Shown: positions 32,214 to 40,304 of the stretch, piece after piece
How the letters are laid out: each line of letters begins with the position of its first letter
Position numbering within the stretch: position 1 is the first letter of the stretch
Source: Mycobacterium montefiorense
Lineage (GTDB): Bacteria > Actinomycetota > Actinomycetes > Mycobacteriales > Mycobacteriaceae
DNA length: 64,000 nt
Direction of reading: 5' to 3'
Assembly (NCBI RefSeq): GCF_003112775.1
Contig: NZ_BFCH01000008.1
Span: 16,828-80,827, forward strand
Notes under the pieces: model-generated
Told to the model about the DNA's origin: nothing
The model's input: only the letters and a program-made list of their open reading frames with translations
Databases searched by the model: none
Program-made: the position numbers and the translations under genes

Positions 32214-33794
32214 ATGCGTGCGCTGATCGTGATCCGGCTCTCCAGAGTCACCGAGGTCACGAATTCGCCTGAGCTGCAACTGGAGATCTGCCAGGAACTA
32301 TGCCGCCAACGGGGCTACAACGTCGTGGGGATAGCCGAGGATTTGGATGTATCGGCAGGCAAGACCAGTCCGTTCGAGCGGCCGGCTTTGCGGCAGTGGA
32401 TCGGAGACGGCAAGGTCGACCCAGGACGCAGTGGCGAGTACGAGGTGATCGTCTTCTACCGTGTCGACCGGATCGTTAGACGACTGTTCGACCTGTCCGA
32501 TCTAATCCGCTGGTCACGAGAACATTCCGTCACACTGGTGTCGGCCACCGAACAACACTTCGATCTGTCGACTCAATTTGGCGACATCATCGCGCTCTTG
32601 GTGGCCAAAGTGGCCGAGATGGAACTGGCTGCTATTTCCGAGCGCAACGCATCGGCGGCGAGGCACAACATCAAGGCCGGCCGCTGGCGCGGTGGCGTGC
32701 CGCCTTGGGGTTACCTGCCTGACGACGCGTCGGGAACATGGCGGTTGGTCCAGGACGGAGAGCAAGTCGGCACAATTCGAGAGGTTGTAAGGCGTGTCCT
32801 CGACGGAGAGCCGCTACAGCGGGTAGCCGAGGACCTGACCAGTCGTCGCGTCCTCACACCAAAGGACAGTTTCGCCAAAGCGCAGAGGCGAGATGTGAAG
32901 GACTTTCCTTGGAGTTCAACACAACTCAAGAGATCGCTGATATCACCAGCCATGCTCGGGCACGCAGTCTCTAACGGAGCGTCAGTACGGAATGACGATG
33001 GCTCCCCGGTGATCCGTGCTGAGCCAATCCTGACTCGTGAGGTCTTCGAGCGGCTCGCGGTCGAGCTGTTGAACCGAAGTAATCGCGGAGAGCCCACCAA
33101 GCGCTCGACGTCGCTACTGCTGCGTGTCATCTATTGCGGAACTTGCGGGGAACCTTTCTACCGATTCAACGGCGGTAGTCACAGTCAGTTTCCCCGTTAC
33201 CGATGCCGATCAATCCAGAAACGCAGGTCCTGTGGGAACCGAACCGTCAGGCTCGACACTGCCGACGAAATTGTTTTGCGCCTGGTCCCAACACTCCTCG
33301 GCAAATCCGAACGGCAAGAACGTGTTTGGGACATGGGCACCGATCATTCGGTTGAGCTCGCAGACATCGACGCGACGTTGGTGGATCTCGCCAGCCAACT
33401 AGGGACCGTCGCGTTCCGCACCGGAACGCCGCAACGTGCCGCGTTAGATGAGCGAATCGCGAATCTCTCTGCCCGCCAAGCGGAGTTGTCAGAGAGAGCA
33501 GTCAAACCCGCTGGGTGGATGTGGAAGCCGACGGGTGGGACATTCGGCGATTGGTGGGATCGGCAAGACGTTGAAGGGCGCAACATATGGCTGAGGTCAA
33601 TGAACGTGCGGCTTGATGTCACCCGAGACCAGTTGCGCCTCGATCTCGGAGATATTCACCAGCTGACTGAACATATGCAACCCAGAGGGGCTGTTGCCAA
33701 CTGGCAGCAGCTATTCGCAGCGATGCGCGAGCGGGGCATCCAGGGCATGACCATCGGATCGGACGGGGAAATCGCGCTCACACCAGTCGAATAG
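32214..33794 (+). CDS. Large serine integrase, Bxb1 gp35-like
   Basis: 526 residues. N-terminal resolvase domain MRALIVIRLSRVTE with catalytic Ser10, YRVDRIVR and EMELAAISERN, then a recombinase domain (PPWGYLPDDASG; LKRSLISPAMLGHA; RAEPILTREVFE), a zinc ribbon (YCGTCGEP ... RCRSIQKRRSCGN, about residues 305-345), a coiled-coil region and a C-terminal DWWDRQD-LRSMNVRLDV block. These match Bxb1 integrase along its length, from memory of that protein. It sits 18 bp from the attL core, the usual int-att spacing. The C-terminus extends about 25 residues beyond Bxb1. Confidence 0.95.
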   Translation: MRALIVIRLSRVTEVTNSPELQLEICQELCRQRGYNVVGIAEDLDVSAGKTSPFERPALRQWIGDGKVDPGRSGEYEVIVFYRVDRIVRRLFDLSDLIRWSREHSVTLVSATEQHFDLSTQFGDIIALLVAKVAEMELAAISERNASAARHNIKAGRWRGGVPPWGYLPDDASGTWRLVQDGEQVGTIREVVRRVLDGEPLQRVAEDLTSRRVLTPKDSFAKAQRRDVKDFPWSSTQLKRSLISPAMLGHAVSNGASVRNDDGSPVIRAEPILTREVFERLAVELLNRSNRGEPTKRSTSLLLRVIYCGTCGEPFYRFNGGSHSQFPRYRCRSIQKRRSCGNRTVRLDTADEIVLRLVPTLLGKSERQERVWDMGTDHSVELADIDATLVDLASQLGTVAFRTGTPQRAALDERIANLSARQAELSERAVKPAGWMWKPTGGTFGDWWDRQDVEGRNIWLRSMNVRLDVTRDQLRLDLGDIHQLTEHMQPRGAVANWQQLFAAMRERGIQGMTIGSDGEIALTPVE

Positions 33795-33849
33795 CTCGAG
33801 CTCACAGCCTTGACACGGAACGACGCAAAGATCATTAGAGTCCGCAGCC

Positions 33850-34323
33850 GTGGGAAGAAGCAATAAGAACAGCTACCTGGCAACCGCCCGATACGCCTTA
33901 GCTTGGGGCGACAACATGGCGATGCTGAGCTCGCATGAGAGATTCGATGACCTCGAGGAAGCGGTCCAGCATGCGACTGCCTGGGTCCATGAGATGCGTG
34001 GGGCCGGCGCGACATCCGCGATCCGCCGGGTCTGCGTGCGGCCATCGGACAGCTGGGACACAGACAATCTTCGGCATCGCCACCGACCGTTGTTTGAAGC
34101 GTCCTACTACCACCCCGAGCAAGGACTCACCGATGCCGATGTCTATGCCGCCCGTGTCCACGACTGGCACGCGAATGCGGACCGCGTGAACCAAAACCTC
34201 GCGCACAATAAGGCGAAATATCGCTTGTGTTATCTCAATTGGACCGACGAGTGGGGACCCAAGCCCACAGCATGCCCCGCGTGCAATACAGCACTACACG
34301 ATGACAACCCTTTTCGGTGGTAA
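33850..34323 (+). CDS. Unknown element protein with C-terminal zinc knuckle
   Basis: 157 residues, GTG start. Mixed alpha/beta with an N-terminal segment (YLATARYALAWGDNMAML), His/Tyr-rich centre (FEASYYHPEQGLTDADVYAARVHDWHANAD) and a final ACPACNTALHDDN, which is a CxxC half of a metal site. It is between integrase and Prim-Pol on the same strand, so it may be a small accessory factor. Its place next to the integrase makes a recombination directionality factor conceivable, but nothing in the sequence proves it. Confidence 0.6.
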   Translation: MGRSNKNSYLATARYALAWGDNMAMLSSHERFDDLEEAVQHATAWVHEMRGAGATSAIRRVCVRPSDSWDTDNLRHRHRPLFEASYYHPEQGLTDADVYAARVHDWHANADRVNQNLAHNKAKYRLCYLNWTDEWGPKPTACPACNTALHDDNPFRW

Positions 34324-34392
34324 GGCAGATGCGTCAACATGAGGTGGACCTCATGCATCACCTGGGGCCGAATCGTGATTGGGTGAGGCCAT

Positions 34393-35901
34393 ATGCCCGC
34401 GATGAAGTACCTCCAGTTCTACCTAGACCGGAAATGCGTCGTCATTCCCGGCTGGGGTAAGACGAAGAACACCCGCAAGGGGTGCGGCAGTTGGACGTGG
34501 CGGGACACCGAACGGAACACCGACATGCTCAAGGGGAACGCCAAGGTGCGGAATGGCACCGGCGGGCTTCTGATTGTAGACGTCGACCCGAAGAACGGCG
34601 GGTCCGTGGAGTCACTGCGGCAGCGATTTGCTGCCCTGCCCGACACGAGGACCGTCCACACAGTCACCCAACACCCCGCTGGACCTGGCGCACACCTGAT
34701 CTTCACCATTCCGAGTGACGTTGTCGTTGCTACAAACCGGCCGCTCGGCACCGGAATCGACATTCCCGACGCCGTGATGCTCCCAGGCAGCATCGTCCGC
34801 TGCGACGATGGGATAGACCGCAAATACACGTTGGCAAACGACATCGAGCCGGCATCTGCACCGCTGGCCTTGATCGCCGCCATCGATAAGGGTCAACCGT
34901 CCCAAAAATCCCCATCGGTGGACCCCGACGAGGCTGCCGGAGCCGTCGCGGCGTTAGTGCAAAAGTGGGCTGCTGCTGGGCCGAGTGAACGCAATGCTGT
35001 GTTCACCGAGGTCGCCATTCCAATTCTGCGAGGCGCAGGCAACGACGGCGCGGACATGCTCAGGTGCGCGTATTCGGGCGACGACACCGAGGAGCTCGAG
35101 CAGATGATCGCCAGCGCGGCGAGGAAGGCTGCGACTTCGTCTGCGCCAATGCATCGGCCTCGGTCGCGGTATGTGGACGAGTGCCTGCGTTTGGCTAAGC
35201 ACGACGTACGGTACGGCCACTGGAGTAAGGCGTCCGACCGCAAGGTGATGTTCGCGGTGGTGTCCATTTGCTCATCACTGGGCTCGGTGACGACGCCCGC
35301 CGTCAGCTTCCGGGACTTCGTCCTCGAAACCGGACTTGAGACGAAGACCGTCCGTAGCGCCCTGCGGAGATTGATCGAATCTGCCCATCTGCATGTCTTG
35401 AGAAGCACCGACGAGGGCACCCGCGAGTACACCCCCAAAGTGGGGGAAATGCCTACAGATATAAGTAAGGAAGCAGCCCCCCTTAAGGGGCTGCAGGTTG
35501 ATCCACTTCATGATGTCTGGTTAAGCGACGGCCTGACGGGCCGTGCGTCTCACGTCTTCGATCTGGTCGATGTAGGTTTCCGCAAGGCATCCCAAGTCGC
35601 CGCCGCGGGTGGGATGGGACGTGACGCAGCGCGCGATGCTCTGAGAACTCTGGTCGAGGTCAGGTTGCTGGACAAGGAAGGCACGGCGTACTCCGTGCCC
35701 GCCGACGTCGTCGACACCGCACAGATACTGGCCATGGAGCGCGGTGGCCTGGGAAGGCGGGTAAGACTTGAGGACCGCATCGGCGAGGAGCGTGCTCGTC
35801 CACGAGGAGATACCGCTCGTGACGGCGTCAATGATGCTTACGACGAGGACCGTCGCCGCTACGAAGACGAAGAACTGATGCGCCAGCTAGGCATCATTTG
35901 A
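34393..35901 (+). CDS. Bifunctional DNA primase/polymerase (Prim-Pol, AEP) replication protein
   Basis: 502 residues; ATG 34393 with GGTGAGG upstream (ATG 34402 possible). Prim-Pol motifs: LLIVDVDPKNGG with Asp63 and Asp65 (metal ligands), PGAHLIF with His101, GIDIPDAVMLPGSIV near 121-135. The C-terminal half has winged-helix-like segments (VSFRDFVLETGLETKTVRSALRRLIE; QVAAAGGMGRDAARDALRTLVEVRLL) that could bind an origin. No fused helicase. Such enzymes prime replication of plasmids and satellites, so the element can probably replicate when excised. Confidence 0.8.
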   Translation: MPAMKYLQFYLDRKCVVIPGWGKTKNTRKGCGSWTWRDTERNTDMLKGNAKVRNGTGGLLIVDVDPKNGGSVESLRQRFAALPDTRTVHTVTQHPAGPGAHLIFTIPSDVVVATNRPLGTGIDIPDAVMLPGSIVRCDDGIDRKYTLANDIEPASAPLALIAAIDKGQPSQKSPSVDPDEAAGAVAALVQKWAAAGPSERNAVFTEVAIPILRGAGNDGADMLRCAYSGDDTEELEQMIASAARKAATSSAPMHRPRSRYVDECLRLAKHDVRYGHWSKASDRKVMFAVVSICSSLGSVTTPAVSFRDFVLETGLETKTVRSALRRLIESAHLHVLRSTDEGTREYTPKVGEMPTDISKEAAPLKGLQVDPLHDVWLSDGLTGRASHVFDLVDVGFRKASQVAAAGGMGRDAARDALRTLVEVRLLDKEGTAYSVPADVVDTAQILAMERGGLGRRVRLEDRIGEERARPRGDTARDGVNDAYDEDRRRYEDEELMRQLGII

Positions 35902-35905
35902 GAGA

Positions 35906-36454
35906 TCAAGCCGCATAGTTGTAAACCGTTTGTCTGCTGATGCCGAAAGCCTTGGCGAGTGCTGTCACAGGCTCCCCCGCAGCCAGGCGAGCGCGAAGCT
36001 CGTCTGCCTGCTTATCGGTGAGGGCCGCCTTCCGGCCCTTGTACTTCCCGGCAGCTTTGGCGAGGGCAATTCCCTCGCGTTGACGCTCCAAGATCATCGA
36101 ACGCTCAAATTCCGCGACTGCTCCAAGCATCGACAGCAGCAGCGTGTTCATGGGCGAGTCGTCGCCGGCAAAGGTCAGGTTTTCTTTGACGAACTGGACT
36201 TTAACGCCCTGGCAGGTGAGTTCCCGAACGATCCGGCGCAGATCTTCGAGGTTGCGTGCCAGTCGGTCCATCGAGTGGACCACCAAGATGTCACCTTCGC
36301 GGATGTAATCGAGACAGGCGGCCAACTGAGGACGTTGCGTGTCCTTGCCGCTGGCCTTGTCAACGAACATCTTGTCCAACTCGACCCCGTCGAGCTGCCG
36401 ATCCGCGTTCTGGTCGACTGTGCTGACACGCTGATAACCGATCCGCTGGCCCAT
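35906..36454 (-). CDS. Small serine resolvase/invertase (TnpR/Hin family)
   Basis: 182 residues from the ATG at 36454; the upstream frame to 36514 has no ribosome site. Catalytic Ser11 in RIGYQRVSTVDQN, the DRLARNLEDLRRIV arginine motif, EFERSMILERQREGIALAKAAGKYKGRK, and a C-terminal HTH (PVTALAKAFGISRQTVYNYAA). Resolves co-integrates or dimers, or inverts DNA. The stop lies 4 bp from the Prim-Pol stop (convergent). An imperfect inverted repeat with a central palindrome just upstream (36471-36539) may be its res site. Confidence 0.9.
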   Translation of the reverse strand: MGQRIGYQRVSTVDQNADRQLDGVELDKMFVDKASGKDTQRPQLAACLDYIREGDILVVHSMDRLARNLEDLRRIVRELTCQGVKVQFVKENLTFAGDDSPMNTLLLSMLGAVAEFERSMILERQREGIALAKAAGKYKGRKAALTDKQADELRARLAAGEPVTALAKAFGISRQTVYNYAA

Positions 36455-36470
36455 TATCTCCGATCCCATC

Positions 36471-36539
36471 TGTCCAGATAGACTTTGAAAAGTCGATGGG
36501 CAGTTGTCAAACAATCCGGCAATCTACCCTAGATGGACA
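36471..36539. repeat. Candidate res site: nested inverted repeats upstream of the resolvase gene
   Basis: Outer arms TGTCCAGATAG (36471-36481) and CTAGATGGACA (36529-36539) are inverted with 9 of 11 bases matching. Inside, GACTTTGAAAAGTC (36481-36494) is two 6-bp inverted arms around GA. It begins 17 bp upstream of the resolvase ATG, where res sites of this family usually lie and double as the promoter. Confidence 0.5.
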
Positions 36540-36809
36540 CGTGAGGAACTAGCGGCCGTTGCCCAGCATGGGGGTGTACCCCAGATGGAGATTCGTTCGG
36601 CAGCGTGGATGCTGGCCGTCTTTAAGGCCGGGCCGGTGACGTAGGAATGCGCCGTGCGGCGCCTGGGGCGGCGGTGTGTGCAAACCCGTGTGGCGTACTC
36701 CGAGTGGCGGGGCAGCCGGGGTATTCGCCCGATCGGCACGATGGCACCGGGCGGACCTTCTTCAATGAAAGTGTGCGGGCATCGCGCCCGCACTCTCGCT
36801 GAACCGGAA
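36540..36809. other. Intergenic, no supported gene
   Basis: 270 bp between the res-like site and the stop of the HNH gene; GC-rich compared with the rest of the element. It holds a short inverted repeat TGGGG-N5-CCCCA at 36569-36583. Open frames crossing it have no recognisable features. Confidence 0.4.
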
Positions 36810-38684
36810 TCAGTAGCCTCGCGTGTTCGCGCTAAGAGGTCCGCGGCTTTCGCTCTCCTTTTGCTTGTTCTCAATGCAAGTTAGGCAGCGCCTGCCGTTG
36901 GCGGTGGGGTAGATAACGTACTCGTGTCCGAAAGTCGGTACATGCCGGTAGTTCATTTTACATATGACGCAGCGCGGTTCGCCGGTGTAGGTGTGATAGA
37001 AGGTCGTTTCTGGAGAGAATTTATGTCCATTAGCGCAGTGCGTCCGACTCGCGGCCTTTTGTTGTTTGCACGTCAAGCAGCGCCGCAGCTCCCCGGTGTG
37101 GTTGGGGTCAATCACAAACTCGTGACCGGTTGCGGGCACGTGACTACGGTTGAGTTCGCATAGAACGCAAATTCGAGAGCCTCGTGTTCGGTGATAAGTC
37201 GTTGTTTCAGCGGTGAATTCATGACCATTCTTGCAGTGAGACGGAATCGATGCCTCTTTTTGTCTCATGCATTCGAGACACCGGCGCTTCTTTCCGGTGT
37301 AGCCGGTATCAATCTCGAAATTGTGCCCATACCTGGGAAAATGCAAAAGGTCGAGTCGACACTGCGCGCATTTGCGATAACCATCCACGGAGTACTCCAT
37401 CGTGAATTCGGTGTATTCGTGGCTGCGGGGACAGTGTGTGGCATTCTCGGCAGCCTCGTAGCAGATCAAGCATCGCTGGCGCTTCAAGCTCGGATTTGAT
37501 CGGTCAAGTACGAATTCGTGATTGAGAACTTTAAGGTGGTAGTCGTCGCGTCGGCACTGACTGCACATCCGCTTGCCTTGTTTGTCGCGCTTGTCGTTGT
37601 CGTTGTCTGCCGTGTATTCATGACCATAGGGGCAGAACTGCGGCGTGGATTCCTTTTCCAGCCGGCAGGTAAGGCAGCGTGCACGCTTGGAGGGGGCGTT
37701 TTCCTGGTCCAGTACGAATTCGTGGCCGAGCGTTTGGAGATGGTAGGCGTCTCGGTTGCATTGGCGACAACGTCGATGCCCGTCCGTGTGGAAGTAGTAA
37801 GTATTCTCCTCGGTGAATTCGTGACCATTGACGCAATGAGTGATCCATAACGATCTTCGCCGGACGTTCTCCTCGTTCGACACCGCTTCCAAGTGTTTGA
37901 CATTGCAGCACAGGGGGACACCACAGAGATGGTCGACTGTGAGACCTTCGATCGATCCCTCACCGTGGGCGACTTCGTAGGCCACCCGGTGGACAAGTCG
38001 CACCTTCCCGCCAACCAAGTACATAGCGGCATAGCCCCTGGCATTTGGTTTGGTCCCGGACCAGAGCAGGCAGTCGTCCTTCAGTCCATAAAGCTGGCGG
38101 CCACGTTCTGACACCTCTTGCCGGACGGTTTGGGACTTCAACCGCGCCCTTACGGCCTCGACATCCAGAGGAAGTTCGCGCGTTATCCTGCGTGTCCGAT
38201 TGGGATCGTCGTGAACATAGTCCTGTGCGGAACTCTTGAACGAATTGCATCGACGGTGGACGGTGGTGCAGTTGTCGTAGGTGTGTGGTCCGCCTGCACT
38301 GTGCGGAATGACGTGGTCTATTGAAGGGGACAACGGGTCGTATTCGTGCGAGTAGGTTCGATTTTTCAAAGATCGCGACCGCGGCGGAATCTTCTTTCCG
38401 CACACCTTGCAGGTCCAGTTGTCACGCGCAAAGACCTCTTCTGGAATGACCAGTTCAGCTTCTACGCCGAATTCTTGCGCCCGCCGCAGCATTCTCCTGG
38501 CGCGTTTCATTAGGGCTAGGTGCTGGCGCGAGTGCTCTTTGCAGCGGCTTCGCGCCTTCCCGTGACCACTTGGCCTGGGGTCAAATCGGACGGCGCAGTC
38601 CAGACATTTGACCGTAGAGTTCGGCACGCTCACCCCCCAAAGAATTACCTCAGGCAAGCTTAAGCCGTCCAGGCTGGGTGTCAC
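36810..38684 (-). CDS. Double HNH nuclease-like protein with ten zinc-knuckle-type half-repeats
   Basis: 624 residues from the GTG at 38684; starts at 38633 or 38627 are as plausible and begin just before the first CxxC (VKCLDC). The first HNH is CKVCGKK ... SIDHVIPHSAGGPHTYDNC-TTVHRRCN (about residues 92-150). A second HNH_3-like unit is LTVDHLCGVPLCCNVKHLEAV (about 245-270). From about 280 to the end, ten half-units alternate GHEF(T/V) with C-x2-C (for example NGHEFTEENT/RRCRQC, LGHEFVLDQ/ARCLTC), five pairs of roughly 70 residues. Likely DNA-binding nuclease; the repeat array could read DNA or RNA. Very unusual architecture. Confidence 0.75.
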   Translation of the reverse strand: MTPSLDGLSLPEVILWGVSVPNSTVKCLDCAVRFDPRPSGHGKARSRCKEHSRQHLALMKRARRMLRRAQEFGVEAELVIPEEVFARDNWTCKVCGKKIPPRSRSLKNRTYSHEYDPLSPSIDHVIPHSAGGPHTYDNCTTVHRRCNSFKSSAQDYVHDDPNRTRRITRELPLDVEAVRARLKSQTVRQEVSERGRQLYGLKDDCLLWSGTKPNARGYAAMYLVGGKVRLVHRVAYEVAHGEGSIEGLTVDHLCGVPLCCNVKHLEAVSNEENVRRRSLWITHCVNGHEFTEENTYYFHTDGHRRCRQCNRDAYHLQTLGHEFVLDQENAPSKRARCLTCRLEKESTPQFCPYGHEYTADNDNDKRDKQGKRMCSQCRRDDYHLKVLNHEFVLDRSNPSLKRQRCLICYEAAENATHCPRSHEYTEFTMEYSVDGYRKCAQCRLDLLHFPRYGHNFEIDTGYTGKKRRCLECMRQKEASIPSHCKNGHEFTAETTTYHRTRGSRICVLCELNRSHVPATGHEFVIDPNHTGELRRCLTCKQQKAASRTHCANGHKFSPETTFYHTYTGEPRCVICKMNYRHVPTFGHEYVIYPTANGRRCLTCIENKQKESESRGPLSANTRGY

Positions 38685-38892
38685 GTCTCTGACTTGCCCG
38701 CAAGCCCGGAATCACATAGGGGCGTGGGGGCGCAGCAGACCTGCTGACCATGGAGTTCTGTGGGAGCACGCTTGAGGAGTTCTGGCGATTTCATCAAGGA
38801 ATCGCGTACTCCTCACAAACCACTAGCGTTCAGCAGTTCTTGCCACGCTTCGTTTGTGGTCGCCCGCTTTAGTTTTGAGACGGAGCGGCTCT

Positions 38893-39393
38893 TTATCGAT
38901 ATTGGCGCACTTGAGCGGCGGCAATCTTGGCGAAGTCTGCGCTTGTGAGCTCGACGCGAACAATCTCGACATGGCGATCGAGCAGCGCGGCACTCAACCA
39001 AGTCTTTGGACTACGGCAGTACGCTTCCGCAGGAACATCAAGGACCGCGAGCACAAGCCGCGATGAGTTGAGGCGCGAGCCGAGTCAGGCAAGCTTGAAT
39101 GCATCTGTGGCTAGCTTCTTCTTATGCGCCGCCTTCAATACACCTACGTGGGCGTATACCTCCACCAGGACGGAGAAGTCGTCCGATACACCATCGATTT
39201 GGACTCGTACGCCGCTGCCTAAGTCGATTGTTCGTCGTTCGAGACCTCTTGCTGCGCGTCGCTGCGCGACGGGTGTAACTCCACGAACCGCATCATGCCA
39301 AGTCTTCGCGCCGCAGTCGCAAGGGTGGGGAGCGGACGTGGCACTCAGCCGGGGAAATTGTTGGCCTAGAGTCTTCGCCTGGCGGCGGTACCG
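38893..39393 (-). pseudogene. Decayed conserved actinobacterial gene with in-frame TGA and no start
   Basis: One minus-strand frame encodes a coherent protein interrupted by a single TGA at 39085-39087. Before it come TWHDAVRGVTPVAQRRAARG, RTIDLGSGVRVQIDGVSDDF and VYAHVGVLKAAHKKKLATDA; after it RLVLAVLDVPAEAY, SPKTWLSAALLDRHVEIVRV and ADFAKIAAAQVRQYR, with TAA at 38893. No ATG, GTG or TTG lies in frame between the upstream stop (39394) and TWHDAV. The pattern resembles a common actinobacterial hypothetical with a nuclease-like alpha/beta layout; I do not know its function. Probably inactive. Confidence 0.6.
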
Positions 39394-39473
39394 TCACGCC
39401 TGACGGCCTCAGAGATCGTCAGGACGGTCCTCGGCGAGGATGATCTCCTGGCTTTGAACGAGGGGAATGGCGG

Positions 39474-40304
39474 GTGGGACGAGCCACTAATTATCTGAGC
39501 GTGGCCCAATTCGATCTCTTGCGGTGGGTCGCTACCGGATGCAAAGACGGTGCATACGAAGGTAGCTCGCATCGCGTCTCTGCGCGTGCGCTCCACAACC
39601 GTGGCTTCCTTCACGTCACAGGCAGCGGAAAGACTTGGGCTGCCCAAATCACATCCGAAGGAACCCGACGCCTTCAAGAAGAAGCCAAACGCATCGATGC
39701 AGAACGAGAACGCACCCGCCGAGAGGAACAAGCCAGGGCGGCGCGCGAACGCGAACAACAGCAACTCCGCGACCGCGCCGAAGAGTTGCTGCACGATGTC
39801 ATCGCAGCAGGTGGTCGCCTCGACCTCGGGCCTGATGCTGATAGTGACGACATCCAGCGGATGCGGGTCAGTCTCGAAAAATCGGGTCACCTGCCCGACG
39901 GTCAGCGGCTTGCCCAGGAATCAACGCGCATGGATCCCGTCTTGGGAGTGGCCGTCTATCTGGAGCCAGACTTCGAGGCCTTGACCGCCATGCGCTCGTT
40001 CGACATTCCCCGTCAGCTTCGAAACCCGCACCCCACCGTTGTGGAGTTCCAGAGCAAGAAGGCATTGGTTTCCAAGGCCGAAATCAGTCGTGCAGCGCGC
40101 TTCTTGCAAGGGTTGATATCAGCAGCGGAATCGGACATTGGGAACGACACCAACTCGGTCCCGCCGGGCCAACAGAATAACGTCAGACCACCCTTTATAG
40201 GGCGATACCGGCGGCCTCTTGCCGAACACGTCTTGAGAGATGGTTTGATGTCATGGCGATTGCCTGATCTCGAAGCGGCGTTGGCACTACTTTCAAAGTC
40301 TTGA
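39474..40304 (+). CDS. Conserved hypothetical with N-terminal HTH-like domain and coiled coil
   Basis: 276 residues, GTG start with GAGGGG upstream. Residues 8-62 (SVAQFDLLRWVATGCKDGAYEGSSHRVSARALHNRGFLHVTG, TSEGTRRL) look like a winged helix. Residues 66-108 are a charged coiled coil (AKRIDAERERTRREEQ ... EELLHDVI). The rest is alpha/beta without a known motif. Its last 110 bp overlap the 3' end of the helical gene on the other strand, an unusually long convergent overlap. Function unknown. Confidence 0.7.
   Translation: MGRATNYLSVAQFDLLRWVATGCKDGAYEGSSHRVSARALHNRGFLHVTGSGKTWAAQITSEGTRRLQEEAKRIDAERERTRREEQARAAREREQQQLRDRAEELLHDVIAAGGRLDLGPDADSDDIQRMRVSLEKSGHLPDGQRLAQESTRMDPVLGVAVYLEPDFEALTAMRSFDIPRQLRNPHPTVVEFQSKKALVSKAEISRAARFLQGLISAAESDIGNDTNSVPPGQQNNVRPPFIGRYRRPLAEHVLRDGLMSWRLPDLEAALALLSKS

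Noticed and set aside
36569..36583. TGGGG-N5-CCCCA as an origin iteron
   Set aside because: Single short copy; no repeated iterons near the Prim-Pol gene.
36810..37850. CRISPR-like array in the repeat-coding part of the HNH gene
   Set aside because: Repeats are at protein level, in frame and diverged; no identical DNA repeats with unique spacers.
38927..39403. 158-residue plus-strand frame in the element
   Set aside because: Ser/Arg/Thr-rich shadow; the minus-strand frame across the TGA is more protein-like.
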